From contig CAVYEM010000001.1 in assembly GCA_963767635.1 (NCBI GenBank), forward strand, positions 1,860,001-1,924,000: DNA of 64,000 bases. The letters are read 5' to 3'. The stretch comes from CAVYEM01 sp963767635. Lineage in GTDB: Bacteria > Vulcanimicrobiota > Vulcanimicrobiia > Vulcanimicrobiales > Vulcanimicrobiaceae. The first letter of the stretch is position 1, and each line of letters begins with the position of its first letter. Below, in pieces: positions 54,144 to 62,660 of the stretch. Below the pieces are notes generated by a model. That model was not told where the DNA came from. It worked only from the letters and a program-made list of their open reading frames with translations, and did no database searches. The translations under genes were made by a program, and so were the position numbers.

Positions 54144-55898
54144 CGCTTTGATGAACTCGAGCGGCATCGCGTGCGGCGCCTCGATCCGCAAACGCGCGAC
54201 GCGCTCCCCATCGAATTCGAAAGCCGCCGTCGTCCGTGTGGACGCGAGCGCGAAGCGTCCGCCGCCGAGCGGCTGCAGCGCTGCGACCATCGACGGTGCG
54301 TCGGGCTGTCCCGCAAGATCGCCCGGAACGTTGGCCTTCAGCTCGCCGTTCAGCATCTCCACCCGGATGGTGATGGGCAATTGTGGCGATACGAAACATC
54401 CTTCGAATACGGCGAGCTGCTCTGGTGAAAGCGTGACCGTGGCCGGCGTTTGAGGCTTACGCTCGAACCGCAATTGCGGTGCCCCCAGCACGCTGAGCGA
54501 GATGTGCGTGATCTCTGCGAACTCATCGATGGAAAACCGCACGAGCGGTTTGTATTTTTGCAGGATCGGATCGTCCGGAACGAACGCAAACGTATCCAGA
54601 TGCCGGTGCTCCAGCGTTCCGCGGAAACCGATGCACGAGATCGTTAGTGCACCCTCGCCGTACCGGATCGACGCGTGCCCGTAAAACGCGTCCTCGTACT
54701 CGCCCGCGTAAGCGGAAAGCGCCAGCGATGGCTTTTTGCCCGTCAGCCGCGCGCGCGAGCGCTCGCGTTCCGCGTACTCCAATTGCGCTTTGAGCGTTTG
54801 CTGGACGGTGTGAAACTCGTTGAACCACGCGTGCGAGGTTTTGCCGAAAACTTCGTCGAGAACCCGGTAGAGCAGTGCATCGGGTAAGAGCGAACCATCC
54901 AAATTCGAGAGGGCGACGAAGCCGAGCTGCTCCTGCGGAACGACGCATGCCAGCGCCGCCATACCATCGATGTTGCCGCCGTGCGAGAGGATCGTGCGAC
55001 CGCGATACCCCCAAACGAACCAGCCCATACCGTAGCTCAGAGACTGCGCGCCGGGAAACAGATACGTCCACGGCGCGATTCGCGCAATCACCGTCTGCGG
55101 CGTTTGCGTTTCCTGCAGCGATGACGAGGAGAGAATGCGGCGTCCTTGGTACGTGCCGTCTCCGAGTTGAAAGCGCAGCCACTTCAGGATGTCCGAAGGG
55201 CTGGAATATATCGAACCGGCGGGACGCGAATTGGTAAAAGCGTGGTGCCCGATAAGCGTCATGGCATCGCCGATCTCCGCGTGCGGGACCGCGACATTGC
55301 CGCCCGGGTCGAGCTCCGAGAAGTCGACGCGCGTTTCGCGCATTCCCAGCGGATCGAAGATGCGCTCTTTGACGAAGCGCTCCCACGGCGTGCCGCTCAG
55401 TTTCCCGACGAGTTCGCCCGCCGCGACGTACATGATGTTCTGATAGCCGAACGCGCTGCGCAGGCTCCAACTCGGGGCCAAATGGCGCACGCGCCGCAGC
55501 ACTTCGGCCGAATCGTAGCCGCTCTTGTACCACATCAAATCTCCGCGGGCAAGGCCACTGCGGTGCGTGAGGAGATCTCGCACGGTCAGTTCGGGGGTGA
55601 CGTACGGATCGTAGAGCCGGAATTCCGGCAGACGATCGACGACGGCGTCGCTCCACGAGAGCGCACCTGCGTCGACGAGCATCGCGACCGCAGCGCCTGT
55701 GAAAGATTTGGTTACCGAACCGATCGCAAAGAGCGTGTGCTCATCGACCGCATCGGCGCCGCCGGTGCATCGCACCCCCGCGCCGCCGGCGATTACGACC
55801 TCGCCGTTCTGCACAACCGCGTAGCCGATTCCCGGAACTCGCCACCGTTCGATTTCCGCCCGAATTTCAGCGTGCAGCTGCCGCATGCGCCGTTTCAT
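54114..55898 (-). CDS. Serine hydrolase (beta-lactamase fold) with DUF3471-like C-terminus, no signal peptide
   Basis: 594 residues. GYAVVQNGEVVIAGGAGVRC, catalytic S61-V-T-K64 in LFAIGSVTKSF, a Tyr motif SAFGYQNIMYVAAGELVGKL, and GRTILSHGGNIDGMAALACV. Residues ~400-590 are a beta-rich C-terminal part (LALSAYAGEYEDAFYGHASI; EQLAVFEGCFVSPQLPITIR) as in D-aminopeptidase/EstB-like proteins. It lacks an export signal, unlike its two neighbours, suggesting a cytoplasmic role on imported peptides. It is the only gene of the group on the minus strand between DUF1611 and the glycosyltransferase. Confidence 0.87.
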   Translation of the reverse strand: MKRRMRQLHAEIRAEIERWRVPGIGYAVVQNGEVVIAGGAGVRCTGGADAVDEHTLFAIGSVTKSFTGAAVAMLVDAGALSWSDAVVDRLPEFRLYDPYVTPELTVRDLLTHRSGLARGDLMWYKSGYDSAEVLRRVRHLAPSWSLRSAFGYQNIMYVAAGELVGKLSGTPWERFVKERIFDPLGMRETRVDFSELDPGGNVAVPHAEIGDAMTLIGHHAFTNSRPAGSIYSSPSDILKWLRFQLGDGTYQGRRILSSSSLQETQTPQTVIARIAPWTYLFPGAQSLSYGMGWFVWGYRGRTILSHGGNIDGMAALACVVPQEQLGFVALSNLDGSLLPDALLYRVLDEVFGKTSHAWFNEFHTVQQTLKAQLEYAERERSRARLTGKKPSLALSAYAGEYEDAFYGHASIRYGEGALTISCIGFRGTLEHRHLDTFAFVPDDPILQKYKPLVRFSIDEFAEITHISLSVLGAPQLRFERKPQTPATVTLSPEQLAVFEGCFVSPQLPITIRVEMLNGELKANVPGDLAGQPDAPSMVAALQPLGGGRFALASTRTTAAFEFDGERVARLRIEAPHAMPLEFIKASEAPTAGVP

Positions 55899-55993
55899 TT
55901 CGCGTTGTTCGCCGCCGGAGGGGCTGAGCGCCTGGCGACGAAATTTTATCTGCGCGATAAAATACTGTCAGCACTTCCAAGCAAGGAGCCACA

Positions 55994-57118
55994 TTGAAAT
56001 CGGCGGCCCTAACGATGCTTTTGTTTTCCGCTGCGTGGTCGGCTTGCGCGGCAGCTCCGCTCAGCGGGGCCCAGATACGCCAAATCAACGCCATCTCCGC
56101 GCACGCGCTCGCGGCTGAGCACATCTCCGGCATTGAAGTCGGCGTCGGCCGCCGCGGTAAGGTGCTTTTTGCGCAGGGATACGGATTGCGCGATCGCGCC
56201 CGCAACTTGCCCGTGACCGCGCAAACGGTCTTTCCCGTCGGCTCGATCACCAAGCAGTTTACGGCCGCGGCGGTCATGCTGCTCGTCAGCCGCGGCAAAG
56301 TCGATCTGAACGCGCACGTTGCCCGCTATCTTCCAAGCGCCCCACACGGCAGCGAAATTAGCGTCCGGGAGCTCTTGAATCAAACGAGCGGATTGCCGGA
56401 TTACCTCGATAATAGGTCGCTTCTCGCCGCGATCATGTCCGGCAGAGACGGTTCGCATAGTGTGAGCAGTCTCGTCAAAATGGTTGAGGGGAAGCCGTTG
56501 CGCTTCAAACCCGGCACGAAGTGGGAGTACAGCAACACGAACTACGCGTTGGCCGGCATGATCGTCTCGCGCGTGAGCGGCATGCCGTTCGGCCGGTTTT
56601 TGCAGCGCGAGATCTTCACACCGCAGGGTCTGGACGTCACGCAGTATCTGCGTACTACCGTCCCGGCCGGCCGCAACGTCACACGGGGCTACGACTATGG
56701 GAAGAAGGGGTTTACGCTGATTCCGCAGTTTTCCATGGACTGGGGCAACGCGGCCGGAGCAATCGCCTCGAATGTCGAGGATTTGATCCGGTGGGACAAC
56801 GCGTTTTTTAGCGGAGCGATTATCCCACCCGCGGACGTGCGCATCGCTACGACGCCGCCGGCCGGCATTACGATGCTCCGCTCGAAGGACCCGGCCAACA
56901 ATCTGGGCATCGGCTATGCGTTCGGTTGGGTCCGAGCGCGCGCCGAAGGCCGGCCGTTGATTTGGCATAACGGCGGATTACCGGGTGCGCGCGCGATGAA
57001 CGCCGTGTTTCCCCGTAGCGGGCTGGAGATCGTCGTTTTGACGAATGCAACCGTCGCGGACCCGGAAAGCGTCGCATTGAAGGTCGCCCGCGTCATCTAC
57101 GACGGCGCCGCGCGCTGA
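55994..57118 (+). CDS. Exported serine hydrolase (beta-lactamase family)
   Basis: 374 residues from TTG 55994; AAGGAG five bases upstream decides this start. Signal peptide MKSAALTMLLFSAAWSACAA. S84-I-T-K87 in FPVGSITKQFTAAAVMLLVS, YSN in WEYSNTNYALAGMIVSRVSG, and IWHNGGLPGARAMNAVFP (HNGG replacing KTG). The length is that of minimal DD-peptidase-like hydrolases. The M81 gene follows after eight bases, so these two are co-transcribed. Periplasmic. Confidence 0.9.
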   Translation: MKSAALTMLLFSAAWSACAAAPLSGAQIRQINAISAHALAAEHISGIEVGVGRRGKVLFAQGYGLRDRARNLPVTAQTVFPVGSITKQFTAAAVMLLVSRGKVDLNAHVARYLPSAPHGSEISVRELLNQTSGLPDYLDNRSLLAAIMSGRDGSHSVSSLVKMVEGKPLRFKPGTKWEYSNTNYALAGMIVSRVSGMPFGRFLQREIFTPQGLDVTQYLRTTVPAGRNVTRGYDYGKKGFTLIPQFSMDWGNAAGAIASNVEDLIRWDNAFFSGAIIPPADVRIATTPPAGITMLRSKDPANNLGIGYAFGWVRARAEGRPLIWHNGGLPGARAMNAVFPRSGLEIVVLTNATVADPESVALKVARVIYDGAAR

Positions 57119-57126
57119 CCGGCGCC

Positions 57127-58590
57127 GTGCGGATTTTCACCGCGGCAATCGTCACCGAAACGAACACATTTTCGCCAATCCCGACGGGGTGGCAAGCATT
57201 CGCGCAGCACGGGATCCAGCACGGCCGCGATTCGACGATTCAGCCGACGTCCGAGTTCGCCACCATGGTTCGATGGCGCGAAATGGCGCACACGGACGGG
57301 CATGCGATCGTCGAAAGCATCGCTGCCGCGGCCGAACCGGCCGGCGTAACGCTGCGAGCGGTTTACGAATCGCTGCGCGATGAAATGCTCGAAGATCTGC
57401 AGCGCGCGATGCCGGTCGACGTCGTGCTGCTCTATTTGCACGGCGCGATGGTCGCCGCCGGCTACGACGATTGCGAGGGCGACATTCTCGCGCGCGTGCG
57501 CGGCATAGCCGGCGAAGCCGTCATCGCAGCCGAACTGGATTTGCACGCGCATTTGACGCCGCAAATGCTCTCGTCGGCGACGCTGCTGCTGGCGTACAAC
57601 GAGTATCCGCACACGGACATCGTCGCGCGCGGCGAAGAACTTTATCGCTTGAGCATCGCAGCAGCGCGCGGAGAAGTTCAGCCGGTGATGGCGACGTTCG
57701 ACTGCAAAATGAACGGCATTTTCCCGACGCAGACCGCGGAGATGCGATCGCTGCTCGGTGAAATGCGCGCGGCGGAGCGCGGCACCGTTCTCTCGCTGAG
57801 CCTGATTCATGGATTTCCGTGGGGCGACGTCGAGCATGCCGGCGCGAAATGCCTTGCGATAACCGACGGAGACGCCGATTTGGCGCGTTCGACCGCGAGG
57901 CGATTCGGTCTGGCGTTTTGGCGGATCAGAGAACGCGCGCTAATCCGGGGTTATTCGATCGATGCGGCTTTGGACGCGGCGCTTGCAAGCACGCGCAAAC
58001 CGGTCGTTTTAGCGGACGCCGGCGACAATGCCGGCGGCGGCGCACCCGGCGACAGCACCTACGTGCTCAAACGCATGCTCGAACGCAACATAACCAATGC
58101 GGTCAGCGGCGTCTATTACGACCCCGGCGCAGTCGAGATCTGCTTCGATGCCGGAGAAGGCAGCGTCATCGATCTGCGGTGCGGCGGAAAACTCGGCGCC
58201 GCATCCGGTATGCCGCTGGATTTGCACGTTACCGTAAGAAAACTCCGCGAACGCCATACACAAGATTCGATGGACGATTCGCAGCCGGTTTCCCTCGGGC
58301 GCGCGGCCTGGGTAGAAACTGCCGGCATCCACCTGGTCCTCGCGTCGATCAGAAGCCAAGTGTTCGCCCCCAACGCATTTACCGATCTCGGCATTCGCTT
58401 AGACCAGGCGCAGATAATCGTCGTCAAATCTTCGCACCATTTTTGGGGCAAGTTTGCGCCGATCGCCGCTCAGCTTTTTCACATGTCCACGCCCGGCGCG
58501 CTTCGTTTGGATTTCGAAAACATCGACTGCAAGAAGCGCGATCCGAACTACTGGCCCCGCATCGCGTCGCCATTCCCCTCGTCATCCTGA
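57127..58590 (+). CDS. M81 family metallopeptidase (MlrC-like)
   Basis: 487 residues from GTG 57127. MRIFTAAIVTETNTFSPIPT, GWQAFAQHG, VVLLYLHGAMVAAGYDDCEG, VIAAELDLHAHLTPQMLSSA, LLAYNEYPHTDIVARGEELY, LSLIHGFPWGDVEHAGAKCL and VVLADAGDNAGGGAPGDSTY are the ordered blocks of the family; His/Asp metal ligands sit in ELDLHAH and YPHTD. MlrC opens linearised microcystin, a D-Glu-containing peptide, so the family tolerates D/iso-linkages. Cytoplasmic. The last codons TCG TCA TCC TGA are part of an inverted repeat unit. Confidence 0.9.
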   Translation: MRIFTAAIVTETNTFSPIPTGWQAFAQHGIQHGRDSTIQPTSEFATMVRWREMAHTDGHAIVESIAAAAEPAGVTLRAVYESLRDEMLEDLQRAMPVDVVLLYLHGAMVAAGYDDCEGDILARVRGIAGEAVIAAELDLHAHLTPQMLSSATLLLAYNEYPHTDIVARGEELYRLSIAAARGEVQPVMATFDCKMNGIFPTQTAEMRSLLGEMRAAERGTVLSLSLIHGFPWGDVEHAGAKCLAITDGDADLARSTARRFGLAFWRIRERALIRGYSIDAALDAALASTRKPVVLADAGDNAGGGAPGDSTYVLKRMLERNITNAVSGVYYDPGAVEICFDAGEGSVIDLRCGGKLGAASGMPLDLHVTVRKLRERHTQDSMDDSQPVSLGRAAWVETAGIHLVLASIRSQVFAPNAFTDLGIRLDQAQIIVVKSSHHFWGKFAPIAAQLFHMSTPGALRLDFENIDCKKRDPNYWPRIASPFPSSS

Positions 58591-58603
58591 GCCTTCTCGA
58601 AGG
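58580..58603 (-). repeat. Single inverted repeat unit supplying the M81 stop codon
   Basis: Read on the minus strand: CCTTCGAGAAGGCTCAG plus GATGACG. It is the only clear unit in the opposite orientation, and the TGA at 58588-58590 is the stop of the plus-strand M81 gene. Confidence 0.85.
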
Positions 58604-58623
58604 GGGAACTCCAATGTGTCGCG

Positions 58624-60159
58624 CTAGTTATAATTCTTCTTCGACGGCCAAACCGACGTGAGCGGCCGGGTGATGCCCGAGCACACCATCACCGGCAGAC
58701 CGGCTTCGTACGGCATCACGTAGGGAGCGCTGAACGTGGCGGCGAGCCGCGACTTGCGGAAGAGGTGCATCGATGCGCCGCAGTCGCCGTTGACGTCGAT
58801 GATCACCTCGCCGCTCGCGCCATGCGTGCCCCAGAGATAGTACTGATTGTGGCCGCTGAGCACCGGCGGCAGATCGCGCGGGCCGAAGAACGCGATTGCC
58901 GAGGCTTCGCCGTAGTTGCTCGCGACGATCGCGGCGCGGCTTCGCTCGGGCGCGGGCAGCGAACGGTACACGCGCGTCACGAGCGCTGCGAGCTGCGGCC
59001 AGCCGTGCATGTCGGCGTAGGTTTGCCCGAGCGCCGCGGGTTTGTGGTGCTCCGACGGCGCGGGCAGCACGCCGGCGTGCTGCAGCACGCGGCTGTACGC
59101 GACGAACTGCGATTCAGAGAGCACCGGCGTGGCGAGCGGCGCGAACGGGACGGTGAAAATCACGACGACGGCGGCGATGGCCGAGTGTACGATCCCCCGC
59201 AACGCCGTATTTTTTACGCGCGTCAACGATTCTATGGCGACTGCTCCGGCCGCAAAGACGTACGGGTAAACGTCGACGGTGTAGTACGCCTTCGCGTGAA
59301 ACGCGATCATCAGCACGAAGAACGCGATCAACGCGTAGCCAAGCCACCGCCGGAGCGGCGCGGCCAGAATCAGCCACGCAAAACCGATGAGCGCCACAAG
59401 CGCCGGCAGCGGCGTGACGAGGAGCACTTGTTCCAACAGAAATGCCGTTGGGGACAGGGCGACGTTCTTTCCGAGCTGTCCGTTGCGCAGCAGTTCCAGC
59501 ATCGGGAACTGGTGGAGCGCTTGCCAAACGAAGTTTGGTACGAGCATTGCGAGCGCGAGCGCAATTCCGGCGGCAAACCACGGCGTTTTGAACGCGCGCC
59601 GCTGCGGTGAGATCGCGAGTCCCACGATCAGCGCCACGGCGAAGAACAGTACCGAGTATTTGCTGTTTCCTGCAAAACCGGTCACCGCTCCGGCCGCCAG
59701 CCACAAACGCGGATCACCGCCCTTCACGATACGAACGATGAGGAGCACAATCAGCGGCCAGGTCCACAGGCCGATGCTGTCGGGCGCGGCCAGCGTTCCG
59801 AACGCCATCAAGACCGGCGCGAAAAAGACTGCGATTGCCGCGAGGATCTCGGCGAACGGGCCGCCGTCGAACTCGCGCACCAACAAGCACGTGACATAAA
59901 CCGACGCCGCGGCGCAGATCGCCGGGATCGCGCGCAGCGCAACGAGCGAGGTTCCGAATATTTGCGAAAATGCCGCGAGCAACGGAATCACCGGCGGCTG
60001 GTCGACGTATCCCAGCGCCGGATGACGGCCGCAAATGATGAAGTACAGTTCGTCGCGGAAAAACCCGTAATGGGGGTTGGCGATCAGATGCAAAACGAGC
60101 GCGATCAACGCTGCCGCCGCGGGGATCGTAAGGTTGCGCCTTGCAACGAACTCGCTCAC
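58624..60159 (-). CDS. GT39/ArnT-like membrane glycosyltransferase
   Basis: 511 residues from GTG 60159 (the frame stays open to 60231, but that part runs into the repeat). LVLHLIANPHYGFFRDELYF, IICGRHPALGYVDQPPVIPL carries the conserved acidic FRDELY motif of the first periplasmic loop in GT-C enzymes; AVFFAPVLMAFGTLAAPDSI, FAGNSKYSVLFFAVAL and YPYVFAAGAVAIESLT follow, with ten or more helices and a periplasmic tail ending SVWPSKKNYN. It should transfer a sugar from a polyprenyl phosphate to lipid, protein or polymer. Possibly linked to envelope modification. Confidence 0.85.
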   Translation of the reverse strand: MSEFVARRNLTIPAAAALIALVLHLIANPHYGFFRDELYFIICGRHPALGYVDQPPVIPLLAAFSQIFGTSLVALRAIPAICAAASVYVTCLLVREFDGGPFAEILAAIAVFFAPVLMAFGTLAAPDSIGLWTWPLIVLLIVRIVKGGDPRLWLAAGAVTGFAGNSKYSVLFFAVALIVGLAISPQRRAFKTPWFAAGIALALAMLVPNFVWQALHQFPMLELLRNGQLGKNVALSPTAFLLEQVLLVTPLPALVALIGFAWLILAAPLRRWLGYALIAFFVLMIAFHAKAYYTVDVYPYVFAAGAVAIESLTRVKNTALRGIVHSAIAAVVVIFTVPFAPLATPVLSESQFVAYSRVLQHAGVLPAPSEHHKPAALGQTYADMHGWPQLAALVTRVYRSLPAPERSRAAIVASNYGEASAIAFFGPRDLPPVLSGHNQYYLWGTHGASGEVIIDVNGDCGASMHLFRKSRLAATFSAPYVMPYEAGLPVMVCSGITRPLTSVWPSKKNYN

Positions 60160-60212
60160 GTTATTCGATACTCGCGAGCGGCAACGAGGGTTTCGTTTTT
60201 GGCAGCAACGAT

Positions 60213-60823
60213 TAGTGCGGCGCTTCGACAAAGCGCCTGCGCGAAGCGCAGTCCTGAGCGAGCGTAGCGAGTCGAAGGGTCAGCGTGACAAGTGTGGCTC
60301 AGCTTGACAGCGCGCTTCGACAGGCTCAGCGTGACAAGTTCAGCTCGAGCTTGACAGCGCGCTTCGACAGGCTCAGCGTGACAAGGGTAGCGACGCTTCG
60401 ACGGGGTCAGCGTGACAAAGTTAGGGTCAGCGTGACAGGTGCGCTTCGACAGGCTCAGCGTGACAAGTTAGGGCCAGCGTGACAAAGTTAGGGTCAGCGT
60501 GACAAGTTCAGCTCAGCTTGACAGCGCGCTTCGACAGGCTCAGCGTGACAAAGTTAGGGCCAGCGTGACAAAGTTAGGGTCAGCGTGACAAGTTCAGCTG
60601 CAGCTTGACAGCGCGCTTCGACAGGCTCAGCGTGACAAGCGTAGCGGCGCTTCGACAGGGCCAGCGTGACAAGTTCAGCTGAGCTTGACATGCGCAGCGC
60701 TTCGACAGGCTCAGCGTGACAAAGTTAGGGCCAGCGTGACAAGTGCGGCGCTTCGACAGGCTCAGCGTGACAAGTGCGGCGCTTCGACAGGCTCAGCGTG
60801 ACAAAGTTAGGGCCGGCGTGACA
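60213..60823 (+). repeat. Repeat array 13, irregular, with one hairpin-type long unit
   Basis: Begins with one long unit at about 60219-60279, then short units mixed with stripped forms TTAGGGTCAGCGTGACA, TTAGGGCCAGCGTGACA and TTCAGCTCAGCTTGACA. It abuts the interior of a hydrolase gene at 60823. Confidence 0.95.
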
Positions 60824-60825
60824 AT

Positions 60826-61142
60826 CGCGCAAATGGATGGCGATCCGATCACAGCCGTAAGAAACGTCACGATTCCCATGCTCTTCATTCTGGCATCAAA
60901 CGATCCGTGGATTCCGGTTAAGCAGACCGAAGCAAAGCTTCGCCAACTTAGCGCCACCCATCCAAGAATCAGTCTACGTCGTCATACCCGACGCCAACCA
61001 CCTGATGATGCGGCCCCCCGTCCCGGAGCACATGGACGATGCATCACCGCAAGCGGTACGAACCGAGCTTCCCGACTCCGCTGCTTATTTTATGATTCTT
61101 GCAAATTGGCTTACGCACGCCCTTGGCTTTTCCGTGCAATAG
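60826..61142 (+). pseudogene. C-terminal third of an alpha/beta-hydrolase, cut by the repeat array
   Basis: AQMDGDPITAVRNVTIPMLF, ILASNDPWIPVKQTEAKLRQ, LSATHPRI is the region with the catalytic Asp. After a one-base shift it continues YVVIPDANHLMMRPPVPEHM (catalytic His in DANH) and ends ANWLTHALGFSVQ. The lid, the nucleophile elbow and everything before are absent; the array joins directly to this sequence. Confidence 0.6.
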
Positions 61143-61270
61143 GAGATCACCACGCGCGTAAATCGCCGACGGTATCGAGGTCCGGGGTCCTGCTGCAGGT
61201 TCTCTTGCGTAACCGGAATCGAGGACGCGCGCTTTCATCCGGCGATCGCGGCAATACTTCCTTCCGTAGG

Positions 61271-61301
61271 TTGAGCGGCGGCTGCGGACCTGTGCTACAA
61301 T
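61271..61301 (+). promoter_or_regulatory. Promoter with extended -10, leaderless geometry
   Basis: TTGAGC (61271-61276), 19 bases, then TGC-TACAAT ending at 61301, six bases before the ATG at 61308. The same geometry as at 5254-5289 and 12150-12143. Confidence 0.5.
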
Positions 61302-61307
61302 GCTCCC

Positions 61308-61814
61308 ATGAAACATTTGCTTACCTTAGCAGTGCTTGCGCTTAGCGTGGGAGCCGCAACGCCCGCCGCCTTGGCCGTTTCTGAACCGCATCATCCCATT
61401 AACGTCACCGCGTGCCGGCCGACCCGCAACGTTATGCCGGCCCGCGGTTTCGTGCCGGCGTATTACCCGCCCAACCTGTTTTACTGGAACACCGTCTATG
61501 GCTATCGGTACTATCAGCCGCCCGTGAGAACGTCTGCTCCGTCGCTCGCCATCGACTACACGAACGCGACGGATAAAACGATGAAAGAGATTGAGTTCGG
61601 GTTAGTTGCCAACGGTAACTTAGTCGCCGAAGTCAAGGACGTCGGCACGTTCTCTCCCGGTGCAGAGATCAAGCACGAGTTCGGAATTTCTCACGATGTG
61701 TTTCCGCTTCGCACGGCGCTTTCGCGCTGCGTTCCGCTGCGCGTGACGTACGAAGACGGCACCAAATGGCGCAACCCGCGACTGCCGCACATGATGCACA
61801 AACTCGGCCAGTAA
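61308..61814 (+). CDS. Exported protein of unknown function (168 aa)
   Basis: Signal peptide (MKHLLTLAVLALSVGAATPA, ALA). An aromatic, Tyr/Pro-rich segment (YYPPNLFYWNTVYGYRYYQP) follows, then an Ig-like strand pattern: SLAIDYTNATDKTMKEIEFG, LVANGNLVAEVKDVGTFSPG, AEIKHEFGIS, CVPLRVTYEDGTKWRNP. The second half resembles small secreted beta-sandwich proteins in which TNxTxKTIKxIEFG occurs. Two cysteines could form a disulfide. No ribosome site, consistent with a leaderless message. Confidence 0.7.
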   Translation: MKHLLTLAVLALSVGAATPAALAVSEPHHPINVTACRPTRNVMPARGFVPAYYPPNLFYWNTVYGYRYYQPPVRTSAPSLAIDYTNATDKTMKEIEFGLVANGNLVAEVKDVGTFSPGAEIKHEFGISHDVFPLRTALSRCVPLRVTYEDGTKWRNPRLPHMMHKLGQ

Positions 61815-61849
61815 GATTGGAGGGCGGGCGCCCTAAGCTTGCATTGTTC

Positions 61850-62153
61850 TTCGACAGGCTCAGCGTGACATGGGGCGGCTCAGCGTGACATGGGGTGGCT
61901 CAGCGTGACATGGGGTGGCTCAGCGCTTCGACAGGCTCAGCGTGACATGGGTGGCTCAGCGCTTGACAGGCTCAGCGTGACATGGGGCGGCTCAGCGTGA
62001 CATGGGTGGCTCAGCGCTTCGACACGCTCAGCGTGACATGGGGCGGCTCAGCGTGACGTGGGGCGGCTCAGCGCTTCGACAGGCTCAGCGTGACATGGGG
62101 CGGCTCAGCGCTTCGACAGGCTCAGCGTGACATGGGGCGGCTCAGCGTGACGA
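61850..62153 (+). repeat. Repeat array 14 (ACATGGGGCGGCTCAGCG type)
   Basis: Units of CTTCGACAGGCTCAG plus CGTGACATG alternate with the stripped form GGGGCGGCTCAG plus CGTGACATG. It lies between two genes that converge on it and provides the stop of the minus-strand one. Confidence 0.95.
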
Positions 62154-62654
62154 GTTCGCGTTTGGCTGCATCGCTTGTGCGAGCTTTTGATGCACGATAA
62201 ATGCTGAGGCGAAGATTGCGGCAGTTGCGAACGCGAGCAGCCCGAGGCTCCACACTGTAGCACCGTGACTTGCGCCGGGAATGAAATAGCGGATCGCCCC
62301 GCGCGCAACGAACGCGGCGAGCCACACGATGATGATGAACGGCGAGGAGCGCACCACGTACACACCGGGGCGCTCCGTGTTTTGCACGTGGCTGTGACGG
62401 CCGCGTAAAATTCCGAGCGGAACGCCGAGCGCCGCGCCGACGATGAGGATTGCCGCGACTTCCCACACCGGTGCGGCGGCCGTCATTTGCTCGCCCCACA
62501 CCGCAAGCGCGACGAACAACACCAGAATTGCAGGACGCACCCAAATGCGCGCGACGCTGACGCGCGAGGGCCGCATCATGCGCCACACCACCATCGCGAT
62601 CACCACGATGTAAATTAGTGCGGTCATTCCTACTTGGTTGCCGGCAGCGTTCAA
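62142..62654 (-). CDS. CcdC/DUF1453-like membrane protein
   Basis: 170 residues from TTG 62654, whose AAGGA ribosome site is the end of a repeat unit; ATG 62627 is the alternative but its AGGA is too close. MTALIYIVVIAMVVWRMMRP, SRVSVARIWVRPAILVLFVA, VGAALGVPLGILRGRHSHVQ, VVRSSPFIIIVWLAAFVARG, ending SAFIVHQKLAQAMQPNANSS R. Four or five helices; the RxVRxxRIWxRP pattern is the CcdC-like family, named for a neighbour of cytochrome c maturation genes in Bacillus. The stop TGA is in array 14, so both ends of the gene use repeat sequence. Confidence 0.75.
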   Translation of the reverse strand: MNAAGNQVGMTALIYIVVIAMVVWRMMRPSRVSVARIWVRPAILVLFVALAVWGEQMTAAAPVWEVAAILIVGAALGVPLGILRGRHSHVQNTERPGVYVVRSSPFIIIVWLAAFVARGAIRYFIPGASHGATVWSLGLLAFATAAIFASAFIVHQKLAQAMQPNANSSR

Positions 62655-62660
62655 TTGTGT

